From positions 1-64,000 of the forward strand of contig CAZVZX010000017.1 in NCBI GenBank assembly GCA_964631235.1: a DNA stretch of 64,000 nucleotides, read 5' to 3'. The position numbers were made by a program, and so were the translations under genes. A model generated the notes under the pieces. That model had not been told where the DNA came from and did not search any database. It worked only from the letters and a program-made list of their open reading frames with translations. This DNA comes from JARKPK01 sp964631235. Lineage in GTDB: Bacteria > Planctomycetota > Planctomycetia > Pirellulales > Thermoguttaceae. Shown here piece by piece: positions 55,666 through 64,000 of the stretch. Position 1 is the first letter of the stretch, and each line of letters starts with the position of its first letter.

Positions 55666-57264
55666 CTATTTCGGGCCGTTGGCATCGCGGGTCCACTGGT
55701 TGTCCACCAAGCGCCAGATGCCCAACGGGTTGCCATCGTGCAGTTCCGGCGGGAGCAGGGCCTGCGGCACATTCTGATAGCACACGGGCCGCGCGAATCG
55801 CAAAATGGCTGCCGTGCCCACCGAGGTGAAATGGGCGTCGCTGCCGGCCGGATACGGGCCGCCGTGGTGCATCGCCGCGCACACCTCAACGCCCGTGGGG
55901 AATCCGCCGACCAACACCCGCCCGGCCTTGCGTTGCAGAATCGACCACAACGGCACCGCGGTTTCAAGCTCGCCGGGCGCCGCGTGAATCGTCGCGGTCA
56001 ATTGCCCGTGCAGGCCCTCGGCGGCGGCAAGCATCTGCTCGAACCGATCGCACTCGACCAGCAGGGCTGCATGCCCGAAAACCTCGCTTTGGAACGCCGG
56101 ATCGGCGACGAATTCCTCGACCGGCAGGGTGAACACCGCTGCCCGCGTCTGAAGCCGCGATGGGTCGGCCGCGGCCGTCGCCTCGGCCAAGCAAGCGAGG
56201 CGGCGGTCGTTTTTCCAACGGGCGACGCCCTCTTCATAATCGCGGCAGATGGCCGGCAGCAGCATCGAACCCGGCGGCGTGCCGCGGACCAACTCGGCTA
56301 GCTTTGCGGTAAACCGCTCCCATGCCGGACCGCGCACGCCGAACACCAATCCCGGATTGGTGCAAAACTGTCCCACGCCCAGCGTAAGCGACTGATGATA
56401 GCCCTCGGCGATCGATTCCGCGGCTTGTTGCAATGATTCCGGCAATAGGAACACCGGGTTGACGCTGCCCATCTCGGCATAGACGGGAATCGGCTCGGGC
56501 CGCGCGGCAGCCGCCGCCATCAGCGCCCGTCCCCCAGAAAGCGATCCGGTAAAGCCGACCGCCTTGACGGCCGGGTGCTCGACGAGTCGAAGCCCGAGCG
56601 AGCGGCCCGGCCCATGCAACTGCGAAAACCACCCGTCGGGAAAGCCCAGCTCGGCAAGCGCTGAAGCGATGGCGTCGCCCACCAGCTCCGAGGTGCCCGC
56701 GTGCGACGGCCGCGCCTTGACGATCACCGGGCAGCCGGCCGCCAGCGCCGAGGCAGTATCGCCCCCGGCCGTCGAAAAGGCCAACGGAAAGTTGCTGGCC
56801 GGAAAGACGGCCACCGGCCCCAACGGCATTAGCATTCGCCGCAAGTCGGGCTTGGGCACGGGGCGGCGACGCGGATCGGCCCGATCAATCCGCGCATCGA
56901 CCCACGAACCCTCGCGCACCAACTCGGCGAACATCCGCAATTGGCCGGTCGTTCGCCCGCGCTCCAGTTTGATCCGCCCCGAGGGCAACGCCGTTTCCGC
57001 CGAACAACGCTCGACCAGCGTGTCGCCCAAGTCGTCGATGTTCGCCGCGATTCGTTCCAATAGGTCAGCCGTGCGGCGCGGGTCGCGCGGCCAACGACGG
57101 AATGCCTCGTCCGCCCGACTGGCCGCCGCCTGCAATTCCTCCTCGGTCGCCACGGCGAACTCGCCGGGCAACAACTCGCCCGTGGCCGGAGCCGTCACCT
57201 GAAACCGTTCGTCGCCGCGAGCCGATCGCTCGAACCCAATCTGATTATTGCCGTGGAAAGCCAT
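55666..57264 (-). CDS. 2,5-dioxovalerate (alpha-ketoglutarate semialdehyde) dehydrogenase
   Basis: A 532-residue NAD(P)-dependent aldehyde dehydrogenase. Catalytic Cys301 is in GQFCTNPG and the general base Glu264 in AEMGSVNP; the nucleotide-binding VFPASNFPLAFSTAGGDTASALAAGCPVIVK and FTGS motifs are intact. The MGSVNP and ASNFPLAFSTAGGDTASAL signatures mark the alpha-ketoglutaric-semialdehyde branch, the last step of oxidative pentose, glucarate or hydroxyproline breakdown. No other gene of such a pathway is adjacent. ATG at 57264 has AAAGG upstream. Confidence 0.88.
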   Translation of the reverse strand: MAFHGNNQIGFERSARGDERFQVTAPATGELLPGEFAVATEEELQAAASRADEAFRRWPRDPRRTADLLERIAANIDDLGDTLVERCSAETALPSGRIKLERGRTTGQLRMFAELVREGSWVDARIDRADPRRRPVPKPDLRRMLMPLGPVAVFPASNFPLAFSTAGGDTASALAAGCPVIVKARPSHAGTSELVGDAIASALAELGFPDGWFSQLHGPGRSLGLRLVEHPAVKAVGFTGSLSGGRALMAAAAARPEPIPVYAEMGSVNPVFLLPESLQQAAESIAEGYHQSLTLGVGQFCTNPGLVFGVRGPAWERFTAKLAELVRGTPPGSMLLPAICRDYEEGVARWKNDRRLACLAEATAAADPSRLQTRAAVFTLPVEEFVADPAFQSEVFGHAALLVECDRFEQMLAAAEGLHGQLTATIHAAPGELETAVPLWSILQRKAGRVLVGGFPTGVEVCAAMHHGGPYPAGSDAHFTSVGTAAILRFARPVCYQNVPQALLPPELHDGNPLGIWRLVDNQWTRDANGPK

Positions 57265-57660
57265 GGCTGCGCCTTTCGCGAAGGATCAAGAACCTGTTCG
57301 TCAACGAATGATGTTATGGCCGGTGCGGCCCGGACAAACTGCCGCCCACGCTGCCGGCCCGCCTTTGCACGACGACACAATATACCCGAATTCGGTTCGC
57401 CCTTGGACCGCGCACGACCTGCCGATCAAACAGATGCACGTTCTTTCAGGGCAAACGTGAAGTAGAGCGAAGCGAGTATTGGCGCGCACCCGCGTTGGAA
57501 CGAGAAGTTCCGTTGCCGTCGCCATGCCGTCTATTCGTGCAAGTCATCGTATGAATTGGGTTTACCACTTCGACTTGTTGATCAGACGGCAATCGTGCGG
57601 GCAGAGGGCATCGGTCGGCCGCTGGCCCGTCGGCCGGTTCGGTTGGTACAATGACGATTG
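57265..57660. other. Intergenic region between divergent dehydrogenase and glycosyltransferase
   Basis: About 395 bases with no supported gene. An extended -10 box for the glycosyltransferase lies at its right end (57647-57652). A small GGAAC/GTTCC palindrome near 57494 is unsupported by other signals. Confidence 0.5.
57647..57652 (+). promoter_or_regulatory. Candidate extended -10 promoter, possibly leaderless
   Basis: TACAAT preceded by TGG with no recognisable -35. Transcription would start near 57659-57661, on or next to the glycosyltransferase ATG (57661), so its mRNA may lack a leader. No ribosome site precedes the ATG, which fits. Confidence 0.4.
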
Positions 57661-58452
57661 ATGGCCATGCGATCTCTCACAGCCCTGCCGGTTTACAACG
57701 AGGCGGATCATGTTCTCGCCGCGGTGGCCGGCGCGCGGACCTATAGCCCGGCTGTGCTGGTCGTCGATGACGGATCGACGGACGGCACGGCGGAAAAGCT
57801 GGCCGGCTGCGAAGGGATCCAAGTCGTTCGCCACGCGCGCAACCTGGGCTACGGAGCCGCGTTGCGATCGGCCTTTGCCATAGCGATCGATCAGGGCTAC
57901 GACGTGCTGGTAACGATCGACTGCGATGGCCAGCATCAGCCGCAATTGATTCCGAAGTTCGTCGAAACGATCGGTGAGACCGGGGCCGACATCGTTTCCG
58001 GCAGCCGTTACCTGCGGCGGTTCGAAGGCGACACCATGCCGCCGCCCGATCGACAGCAAATCAACGCCGCGATCACTGCCGAACTGAACGCGGTGCTGGG
58101 GCTGGAACTGACCGACGCCTTCTGCGGCTTCAAGGCCTATCGCACCGCGGCCTTGGCCCAACTGCGCCTGACGGAAACCGGCTACGCCATGCCGCTGGAG
58201 TTGTGGGTGCAGGCGGCCGCCTTGCGGCTGAAAATCGTCGAGCTGGCCGTGCCGATGATCTACCTCGACGAAAAGCGTTCGTTTGGCGGCGCGCTCGACG
58301 ATGCCGAGAGGCGGCTGGCGATCTATCGCGAGGTGATCGCCCGAGCGATGCAGGCCGTCGGGATGTCAGCGGCTCCAACGGAATACGCTCCGTTGGTTCA
58401 CAAGGCGGAACCGCCCAATGCGCCAGCCGACGAGACCTCGGCGACTTCGTGA
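57661..58452 (+). CDS. Family 2 glycosyltransferase (DPM-synthase-like)
   Basis: A 263-residue GT-A fold transferase without membrane helices. ALPVYNEADHV opens the domain, followed by VVDDGSTDGTAE, RNLGYGAALRSAFAIA, the metal-binding D-x-D region IDCDGQHQP and VSGSRYL, as in dolichyl-phosphate-mannose synthase-like enzymes. FCGFKAYRT is also typical. It probably moves a sugar from an NDP donor onto a lipid carrier; the acceptor is unknown. It precedes hypF by 134 bases on the same strand, perhaps by chance. Confidence 0.85.
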   Translation: MAMRSLTALPVYNEADHVLAAVAGARTYSPAVLVVDDGSTDGTAEKLAGCEGIQVVRHARNLGYGAALRSAFAIAIDQGYDVLVTIDCDGQHQPQLIPKFVETIGETGADIVSGSRYLRRFEGDTMPPPDRQQINAAITAELNAVLGLELTDAFCGFKAYRTAALAQLRLTETGYAMPLELWVQAAALRLKIVELAVPMIYLDEKRSFGGALDDAERRLAIYREVIARAMQAVGMSAAPTEYAPLVHKAEPPNAPADETSATS

Positions 58453-58586
58453 CTCGCCGGCGCAGGTGCGACGGATTCGTTGCGCTCGATGCGTTCAATA
58501 CGATCAATGCCCTGTGCGCGATGGTCGGCTGCCAAGGGCGCAAACGGCATAGCGAAACGGCCAGTCGGATAGTCAACCCCTTGAAG

Positions 58587-61109
58587 ATGTTCGAGCGACA
58601 TTCCTCCGACGCAGCACGGCCCGCAGTCGCGGCTTCGCCCGGCGAGCCGCCGGTGATCGAGCGCCGGCGCGTGCGTGTGCGCGGGGTGGTTCAAGGGGTC
58701 GGCTTTCGCCCGTTCGTGTGGAATCTGGCACACCGGCACGGACTGAGCGGCTGGGTGCGCAACGAATCGAGGCAGGTAACGATCGAGGTGCAAGGGCCTA
58801 CCGTCCGCCTCGATCTGTTCTTCAACGAATTGCAAAGCGCCGCCCCGCCGGCCGCTCGGATCGATGCAATCGACTGCGAGCCGCTTTCGCTCGAAACAGA
58901 GGCCGGCTTTCGAATGATTGCCAGCGATGGCGCCGAGTTGCCGCTGCCTTCGCTGCCGGCCGATTTGGCGATGTGCGCCGACTGCCGCGCCGAAATACTC
59001 GATCCCCGACAGCGACGCCATCGCTATCCGTTCACCAATTGCACGCAATGCGGGCCGCGTTGGTCGATCGTTTGCGGCGTTCCGTACGATCGACCGCAGA
59101 CGTCGATGCACGCGTTCGCCATGTGCGCGGAGTGTCGGGCCGAGTACGAGAACCCGGCCGACCGCCGCTATCACGCACAACCGATCGCCTGCCCGCGCTG
59201 CGGCCCACAATTGTTCTTCGACCCGCCCGAGCCATCGAACACGGCGGCCGGCGACCTCGCAAACCGCCCGCGTGCGAGCACCGCACCGGAGGCGGGCGAC
59301 CGTGGCGCCGACGGCTCCCGCGAAGTTCCGGCCCGCTTGGGCGAGTTGCTGCGCCGCGGGAAGATCGTCGCGCTGCTGGGGCTTGGTGGGTTTCAATTAT
59401 TGGTCGATGCTACCGATGAGTCGGCCGTGGCCGAGTTGCGGCGGCGGAAGCGACGGCCGGACAAGCCGTTTGCCGTACTGCTGGGAAGCTTGGACGAGGC
59501 TGAGCGTTATTTCGTTGTGTCCGAAGAAGAAGCCCGACTGCTGAGCAGTCCGGCGGCCCCAATCGTGTTGTTGCGTCGCCGCAGCGATACCGCCGGGCCG
59601 TCGATTGCCGCGGCCGTCGCTCCAGGGAATCCCTATTTGGGCGTGATGCTGCCCTACACGCCGCTTCACGAATTGGTAGCGCGGGCGGCGGGCCGGCCAC
59701 TGGTTTGCACCAGCGGCAATCTGGCCGAGGAACCGATGGCCATTACGTTGGAAGAAGGACGCACGCGGCTGCGGGCAATCGCCGACGTGCTGGCAGCCCA
59801 CAACCGCCCGATCGTCCGCCCCGTGGACGACTCGGTAGCGCGGCTGGGGCCGGCCGGGCCGATGGTCCTTCGCCGCGCCCGAGGCTATGCCCCGCTGCCG
59901 ATTCCCCTGCCGTTGCCTTCGGAAACCGAGCCGCGCCCGTGGCTGGCCGTCGGGGGACATTTGAAGAATACGGTGGGACTCATCGTCGGCCGACAGGCGG
60001 TTCTCAGCGCGCACATCGGCGACTTGGACAACGCCGCGGCCCTCGAGGTCTTTCATCGCGCCATCGACGATCTGCTGAACTTTTATCGCGTCGAGCCGGC
60101 CGGCGTGGTGTGCGATCGGCATCCCGACTACGCTTCGACGCGCTTCGCTGAACAATGGGCGCAGCGCCGCGGTGCCGCGTTGCTGCGGGTGCAACATCAT
60201 CACGCCCATGCGGCGGCATGCATGGCCGAGCACGCGATCACCGGCCCTCTGCTGGCGTTCTGTTGGGACGGCACTGGCTACGGCGACGACGGCACCGCCT
60301 GGGGCGGCGAGGCCCTGCTTTGCCAAGGCGCCCATTATCGGCGGTTCGCTCACCTTCGCCCGTTCCCTTTGCCGGGCGGAGATCGAGCGGCCCGCGAACC
60401 GTTTCGCTCGGCCGTGGGACTGCTGTTCGAATCGCGTCGTTGCGACGACGAACGGGGCCGACGGCAGATTCGTCGCTGGCTCTCGCCGGACGAATGGAAA
60501 ACCATGTTCCGCGCCATCGAACGCGGCGTGGGCGCTCCGCGGACGAGCGGCATCGGGCGGCTGTTCGACGCGCTGGCCGCCCTGTGCGGACTGCACCCGC
60601 GCACGAGCTTTGAGGGGCAAGCGGCCATGGCGTTCGAGTTCATCGCCGATCCGGACGAAACCGCGAGCTACTCGCTGCCGCTGCGGCCGGCCGACCGCGG
60701 CGCGCCCCATGCGCCGGCCCGCGGCTCGGCGGCACTCGATTCGACGGCACTCTGCTCGGCGGCGCCCGGCGCGGAACCGCCGCTTTGGCTCGATTGGGGG
60801 CCGCTGGTCGAACAGGTGCTCACCGATTTGGCGGCGGAGACGCCGACGAGCATCATCGCCGCCCGCTTCCACAACAGCTTGGTCGAAGCCGCGGTAACAA
60901 CCGCCGAAGCGGTTCGCGCGATTGTGCCTGAAGTGACCGTGGCGTTGACCGGCGGGTGTTTTCAAAACGCCCGGTTGACCCAACGGCTCTATCTGCGATT
61001 ATTAGAGCGGGGGTTCCGCTGCGTGTTGCCGAGGCAATTCCCGCCGGGCGACGGCGGCGTGGCACTGGGGCAGTTGTACCTGGCCGCGCTGAGCGATGCG
61101 ATGAGCTGA
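58587..61109 (+). CDS. hypF: Carbamoyltransferase HypF
   Basis: An 840-residue maturation factor that converts carbamoyl phosphate into the cyanide precursor for [NiFe] hydrogenases. Order: acylphosphatase domain (VRGVVQGVGFRPFVW), two zinc-finger pairs (CADC...CTQC, CAEC...CPRC), a YrdC-like domain (KPFAVLLGS to LVCTSGNLAEEP), and the Kae1-like carbamoyltransferase (VQHHHAHAAACMAEH; LTGGCFQNARLTQRLY). HypF is usually about 750 residues; two low-complexity inserts, after FFDPPEP and after SLPLRPADRG, explain the excess. The start at 58587 is uncertain because no ribosome site stands out and the frame is open upstream. hypC, hypD and hypE follow. Confidence 0.93.
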   Translation: MFERHSSDAARPAVAASPGEPPVIERRRVRVRGVVQGVGFRPFVWNLAHRHGLSGWVRNESRQVTIEVQGPTVRLDLFFNELQSAAPPAARIDAIDCEPLSLETEAGFRMIASDGAELPLPSLPADLAMCADCRAEILDPRQRRHRYPFTNCTQCGPRWSIVCGVPYDRPQTSMHAFAMCAECRAEYENPADRRYHAQPIACPRCGPQLFFDPPEPSNTAAGDLANRPRASTAPEAGDRGADGSREVPARLGELLRRGKIVALLGLGGFQLLVDATDESAVAELRRRKRRPDKPFAVLLGSLDEAERYFVVSEEEARLLSSPAAPIVLLRRRSDTAGPSIAAAVAPGNPYLGVMLPYTPLHELVARAAGRPLVCTSGNLAEEPMAITLEEGRTRLRAIADVLAAHNRPIVRPVDDSVARLGPAGPMVLRRARGYAPLPIPLPLPSETEPRPWLAVGGHLKNTVGLIVGRQAVLSAHIGDLDNAAALEVFHRAIDDLLNFYRVEPAGVVCDRHPDYASTRFAEQWAQRRGAALLRVQHHHAHAAACMAEHAITGPLLAFCWDGTGYGDDGTAWGGEALLCQGAHYRRFAHLRPFPLPGGDRAAREPFRSAVGLLFESRRCDDERGRRQIRRWLSPDEWKTMFRAIERGVGAPRTSGIGRLFDALAALCGLHPRTSFEGQAAMAFEFIADPDETASYSLPLRPADRGAPHAPARGSAALDSTALCSAAPGAEPPLWLDWGPLVEQVLTDLAAETPTSIIAARFHNSLVEAAVTTAEAVRAIVPEVTVALTGGCFQNARLTQRLYLRLLERGFRCVLPRQFPPGDGGVALGQLYLAALSDAMS

Positions 61110-61160
61110 TCGCCGGCTGTCCGCAACTCATCCGATGGAGCAAATCAATAGGCTTCGATC

Positions 61161-61469
61161 ATGTGCTTGGGCATACCCGGACAATTGGTGGAACGATTCA
61201 CGCGCGACGAAATGCCGATGGGCAAAGTCGATTTCGGCGGCGTGCGGAAAGAGATTTGCTTGGCCTATACGCCCGAAGCCGAAGTCGGGCAGTTTGTGCT
61301 GGTGCATGTCGGCTTCGCGTTGAGTGTGATCGATGCCGACGAGGCCGAGCAGATGCGGACCTTGGTGGAAGAGATCGAAGCCGCGGCCGAAAGGGAATTG
61401 GACAATCCCCCAACGACCGCTTCCGCTCCGAATTCACTTTCGCAAACCGCCGCAAAGCCCGGTGGCTGA
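61161..61469 (+). CDS. hypC: Hydrogenase maturation chaperone HypC
   Basis: A 102-residue HypC/HupF-family chaperone. It starts with the invariant M-C2-L-G-I-P-G-Q, whose Cys2 carries the Fe(CN)2CO unit with HypD. The conserved V-G-x-F-V-L-V-H-V-G-F-A-L stretch follows. The tail after about 80 is longer than usual and disordered (Pro/Thr/Ala-rich). It lies 51 bases after hypF. Confidence 0.93.
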   Translation: MCLGIPGQLVERFTRDEMPMGKVDFGGVRKEICLAYTPEAEVGQFVLVHVGFALSVIDADEAEQMRTLVEEIEAAAERELDNPPTTASAPNSLSQTAAKPGG

Positions 61470-61598
61470 CGCGGCACGCTGCCGTCTGTCCCCGGCCGAT
61501 CGGCTGAGCCGACTTCAACCGCGCCGGGCGGACCGGCCGCCGAACTGCGTTAAGCCGCTGAACGGCAAGAATACCTGCCCATCGGGCGACCGAATCCC

Positions 61599-62687
61599 GT
61601 GAAATACCTTTCCGAATATCGAGACGCCGAACTGGTTCGTCGCGCCGCCGAGGCGATTCGCGCGGCAGCGACGCGCCCCTGGTGCATCATGGAGGTGTGC
61701 GGCGGGCAGACGCATTCGATCTTGCGATTCGCCTTGGACCGGATGTTGCCGGAGAGCTTGACGCTGATTCATGGTCCCGGCTGCCCGGTTTGTGTAACTC
61801 CGGTGGAAGTGCTCGATCGGGCGTTGGCCTTGGCCGCCCGGCCCGAGGTGATCTTCTGCTCGTTTGGCGACATGCTGCGCGTGCCCGGTTCGCGCAGCGA
61901 TCTGTTCGCGGTGAAGTCGGCCGGCGGCGATGTGCGGGTGGTCTATTCGCCGATGGACGCGGTGGATCTGGCCCGGCGGCATCCCGATCGCGAGGTGGTG
62001 TTCTTCGGCGTGGGCTTCGAAACGACCGCCCCGACCAACGCCATGGCCGTGCTTCAGGCCGCTCGAATGGGGCTGAGGAACTTCTCGCTGCTGGCGGCCC
62101 ACGTGCTGGTGCCGCCGGCGATTCGCGCGGTCTTGGCGTCTCCCCAATGCCGAGTGCAAGGGTTTTTGGCGGCCGGACACGTTTGCACGATCACCGGAAC
62201 ATCGGAATACCTGCCGATCGCCGCCGAGCAGCGCGTGCCGATTGTCGTTACCGGCTTCGAACCGCTCGACATCTTGCAAGGCATTTTGATGTGCGTGCGG
62301 CAGCTCGAATCGGGCCGTCATGAGGTCGAGATTCAATACACGCGATCCGTCCGCCCTGAAGGAAACCCAGCGGCCCTCCGCGCCATGTCCGAGGTGTTCG
62401 AAACGGTTTCGCGCGCTTGGCGCGGAATCGGCGTGATTCCCGACAGCGGCCTGGCCCTTCGGCCCCAATTCGCCCAGTTCGACGCCGAGCGGCGGTTCGA
62501 CCTGAGCGGGATCACGGCCGTCGAATCGTCGGAGTGCCGCGCCGGCGAGGTGTTGCAGGGGTTGATCCGGCCGCATCAATGCCCCGCCTTCGGCGACCGC
62601 TGCACCCCGCAACACCCGTTGGGCGCCCCGATGGTTTCCGCCGAAGGGGCATGCGCGGCCTACTACCGTTATCGTCGGCCGTCGTAG
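61599..62687 (+). CDS. hypD: Hydrogenase maturation protein HypD
   Basis: A 362-residue Fe-S protein that assembles Fe(CN)2CO with HypC. CGGQTHSILRF, GPGCPVCVTP, FGVGFETTAPTNA, GHVCTITG and the Fe-S ligands in CPAFGDRC and GACAAYYRY match the family. It starts with GTG at 61599 and lies about 130 bases after hypC on the same strand. Confidence 0.95.
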   Translation: MKYLSEYRDAELVRRAAEAIRAAATRPWCIMEVCGGQTHSILRFALDRMLPESLTLIHGPGCPVCVTPVEVLDRALALAARPEVIFCSFGDMLRVPGSRSDLFAVKSAGGDVRVVYSPMDAVDLARRHPDREVVFFGVGFETTAPTNAMAVLQAARMGLRNFSLLAAHVLVPPAIRAVLASPQCRVQGFLAAGHVCTITGTSEYLPIAAEQRVPIVVTGFEPLDILQGILMCVRQLESGRHEVEIQYTRSVRPEGNPAALRAMSEVFETVSRAWRGIGVIPDSGLALRPQFAQFDAERRFDLSGITAVESSECRAGEVLQGLIRPHQCPAFGDRCTPQHPLGAPMVSAEGACAAYYRYRRPS

Positions 62688-62764
62688 GCGGCTGGTTGCC
62701 GCGCGACCGAGTTTGTTTCCAATCGCTTGTTGAGCCTTTCTTGCCAAAATCGACTTCCGCCGTC

Positions 62765-63880
62765 ATGGACTTTTCGATGCAGTGTCCCATTCCGTTTTCG
62801 CAGTACTCCACCGTGCAACTGGCCCACGGCGGCGGCGGGCGATTGATGCGCGAGCTGATCGAAGGGCTGTTTCGCGCCGCCTTTGCCCGAAGCGCAAGCC
62901 AACAGCCCGAAGGCGTGCCCCTCGGAAAAGCGGCGGTCGATCCTCATCGAACCCCTCTTCTCGAAGCCGCCCACGACAGTGCGGTGATCGAGCCGGGGGC
63001 CGGGCCGCTAGCCTTCACCACCGATTCGTTCGTCGTTAGCCCGCTGTTCTTTCCCGGCGGCGACATCGGTTGCTTGGCCGTCTTCGGCACGGTCAACGAT
63101 TTGGCGATGGCCGGCGCCCAGCCGCTGGCGCTTAGTGCCGCGTTCATCATTGAGGAAGGATTTCCGTTCGATCAGTTGCAACGGGTGGTCGAGTCGATGG
63201 CCCGTGCGGCCGCAACGGCGGGAGTGCGGATCGTCACCGGCGATACGAAGGTGGTTGATCGCGGCAAAGGCGATGGGGTGTTCATCACAACCTCGGGCGT
63301 GGGCCGAGTACCGCCGGGCGTGGCCATCCACCCAAGCCGCGTTGCCGCCGGCGATCAGGTGATTATCAGCGGCGACTTGGGTCGGCACGGGCTGGCGATC
63401 ATGAGCGTTCGCCAAGGACTCGAGTTCGAAACCGAACTCGAAAGCGACTGCGCCCCGTTGAACGGCCTGGTCGAGGCGATGCTCGCGGCCGCCGCCGATC
63501 CGCACGACATCCATTGTCTGCGCGATCTGACGCGCGGCGGGCTGGCGGCCGCCGCCAACGAAATTGCCCAAGACGTCGGCGTCGGTATGGTGATTCGTGA
63601 AACGGAGATTCCCGTTTGTTCGGCGGTGCGCGCGGCCTGCGAACTGCTGGGCCTCGATCCCCTTTACGCCGCCAACGAAGGCCGATTGATGGCCGTGGTC
63701 GCCCCGCGCTCGGCCCCGGCCGTTCTCGCCGCGATGAAATCGCACCCGGCCGGCGCCGACGCCCAATTGATCGGCACGGTTACGGCCGAACACCCGGGCG
63801 TGGTCGAATTGCTCGGCCCCTACGGTCCGGGCCGCATCCTCGACCTGCTCAGCGGCGAACAGATGCCGCGTATCTGCTGA
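62765..63880 (+). CDS. hypE: Carbamoyl dehydratase HypE
   Basis: A 371-residue PurM-like ATPase that dehydrates the carbamoyl group on its own C-terminal cysteine to thiocyanate. The C-terminus is MPRIC (Cys371), the required end. ATP-binding signatures LAHGGGGRLM, FTTDSFVVSPLFFPGGDIG and VTGDTKVV are present, as is CLRDLTRGGLA. The ORF reads from 62417, inside hypD, but the HypE domain begins at about the ATG at 62765; a second ATG is four codons on. It completes the F-C-D-E set. hypA and hypB, for nickel insertion, are not in the window. Confidence 0.94.
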   Translation: MDFSMQCPIPFSQYSTVQLAHGGGGRLMRELIEGLFRAAFARSASQQPEGVPLGKAAVDPHRTPLLEAAHDSAVIEPGAGPLAFTTDSFVVSPLFFPGGDIGCLAVFGTVNDLAMAGAQPLALSAAFIIEEGFPFDQLQRVVESMARAAATAGVRIVTGDTKVVDRGKGDGVFITTSGVGRVPPGVAIHPSRVAAGDQVIISGDLGRHGLAIMSVRQGLEFETELESDCAPLNGLVEAMLAAAADPHDIHCLRDLTRGGLAAAANEIAQDVGVGMVIRETEIPVCSAVRAACELLGLDPLYAANEGRLMAVVAPRSAPAVLAAMKSHPAGADAQLIGTVTAEHPGVVELLGPYGPGRILDLLSGEQMPRIC

Positions 63881-63947
63881 CTACGCGCCGGTTTGCCGAA
63901 GAACGCTGAACAAATCGGCGAGCACTCCACCGCGGGCCGAACCGCTT

Positions 63948-64000
63948 TCACTCGGTCAGCGGGACGATGCGCAAGTTATTGATCGCCACCGGCCCGTGGT
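63948..64000 (-). CDS. C-terminal fragment of an unidentified protein (window edge)
   Basis: On the minus strand the frame ending at TGA 63950-63948 reads HGPVAINNLRIVPLTE. The form G-P-V-A-x-x-N-L-R-I-x-P-L resembles the last strand of lectin-like/DUF1080 (3-keto-disaccharide hydrolase) proteins common in planctomycetes. Only 16 codons are visible, so this is weak. It would converge on hypE. Confidence 0.35.
   Translation of the reverse strand, partial: HGPVAINNLRIVPLTE

Overview
The window is GC-rich bacterial DNA and most likely comes from a planctomycete of the Pirellulales type. The evidence is a PEP-CTERM C-terminus, an FGly sulfatase, a planctomycete-style prepilin cluster with a very long GspK-like protein, very large secreted/membrane proteins, and many small lipoproteins. 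No rRNA, tRNA or CRISPR array was seen.

Layout. 1-6281: end of a PEP-CTERM protein, a sulfatase, a double-ACT protein, a small lipoprotein and a multidomain SGNH hydrolase, all on +. 6505-8674 (-): a membrane metallophosphoesterase and a beta-barrel protein. 9466-25011 (+): a type IV pilus / type II secretion-like operon (two GspE/PilB ATPases flanking PilT, GspF/PilC, then five prepilin-like proteins). 25161-34091 (-): an apparent six-gene [FeFe]-hydrogenase operon, rex-hydC-hydB-hydA-hydS-SpoIIE phosphatase, behind a strong sigma-70-like promoter covered by two palindromes. 34975-45596 (+): two huge uncharacterised exported genes that look like three related modules, the second gene being an in-frame fusion of two. 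45611-57264: housekeeping and accessory genes (RNase Y, TilS, two small secreted proteins, class II aldolase, a secretin-like lipoprotein, TrpB2, MazEF, a ketoglutarate-semialdehyde dehydrogenase). 57661-63880 (+): a glycosyltransferase and hypF-hypC-hypD-hypE, the NiFe(CN)2CO maturation set, with no [NiFe] structural gene in view. The window ends in the 3' end of a minus-strand gene.

How the genes fit together. The hydrogenase operon joins a trimeric NAD(H)-linked, possibly electron-bifurcating [FeFe] hydrogenase (HydABC) to a redox repressor (Rex), a second H-cluster protein with a PAS domain whose proton-transfer cysteine is serine, and a PP2C/SpoIIE-type phosphatase. This is a plausible hydrogen-sensing feedback circuit inside one transcription unit. 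The hyp genes about 24 kb away imply that the organism also has a [NiFe] hydrogenase. The secretion cluster has motors, a platform protein and prepilins, but no secretin or GspC/L/M.

Repeats. A dispersed element of about 105 bp, carrying an AACCGC/GCGGTT hairpin, occurs four times in the same orientation (near 2.5, 9.3, 32.4 and 52.0 kb). A 98-bp MITE-like element with perfect 15-bp terminal inverted repeats lies beside copy four. A 33-bp repeat is inserted twice, in frame, in the leader of one prepilin.
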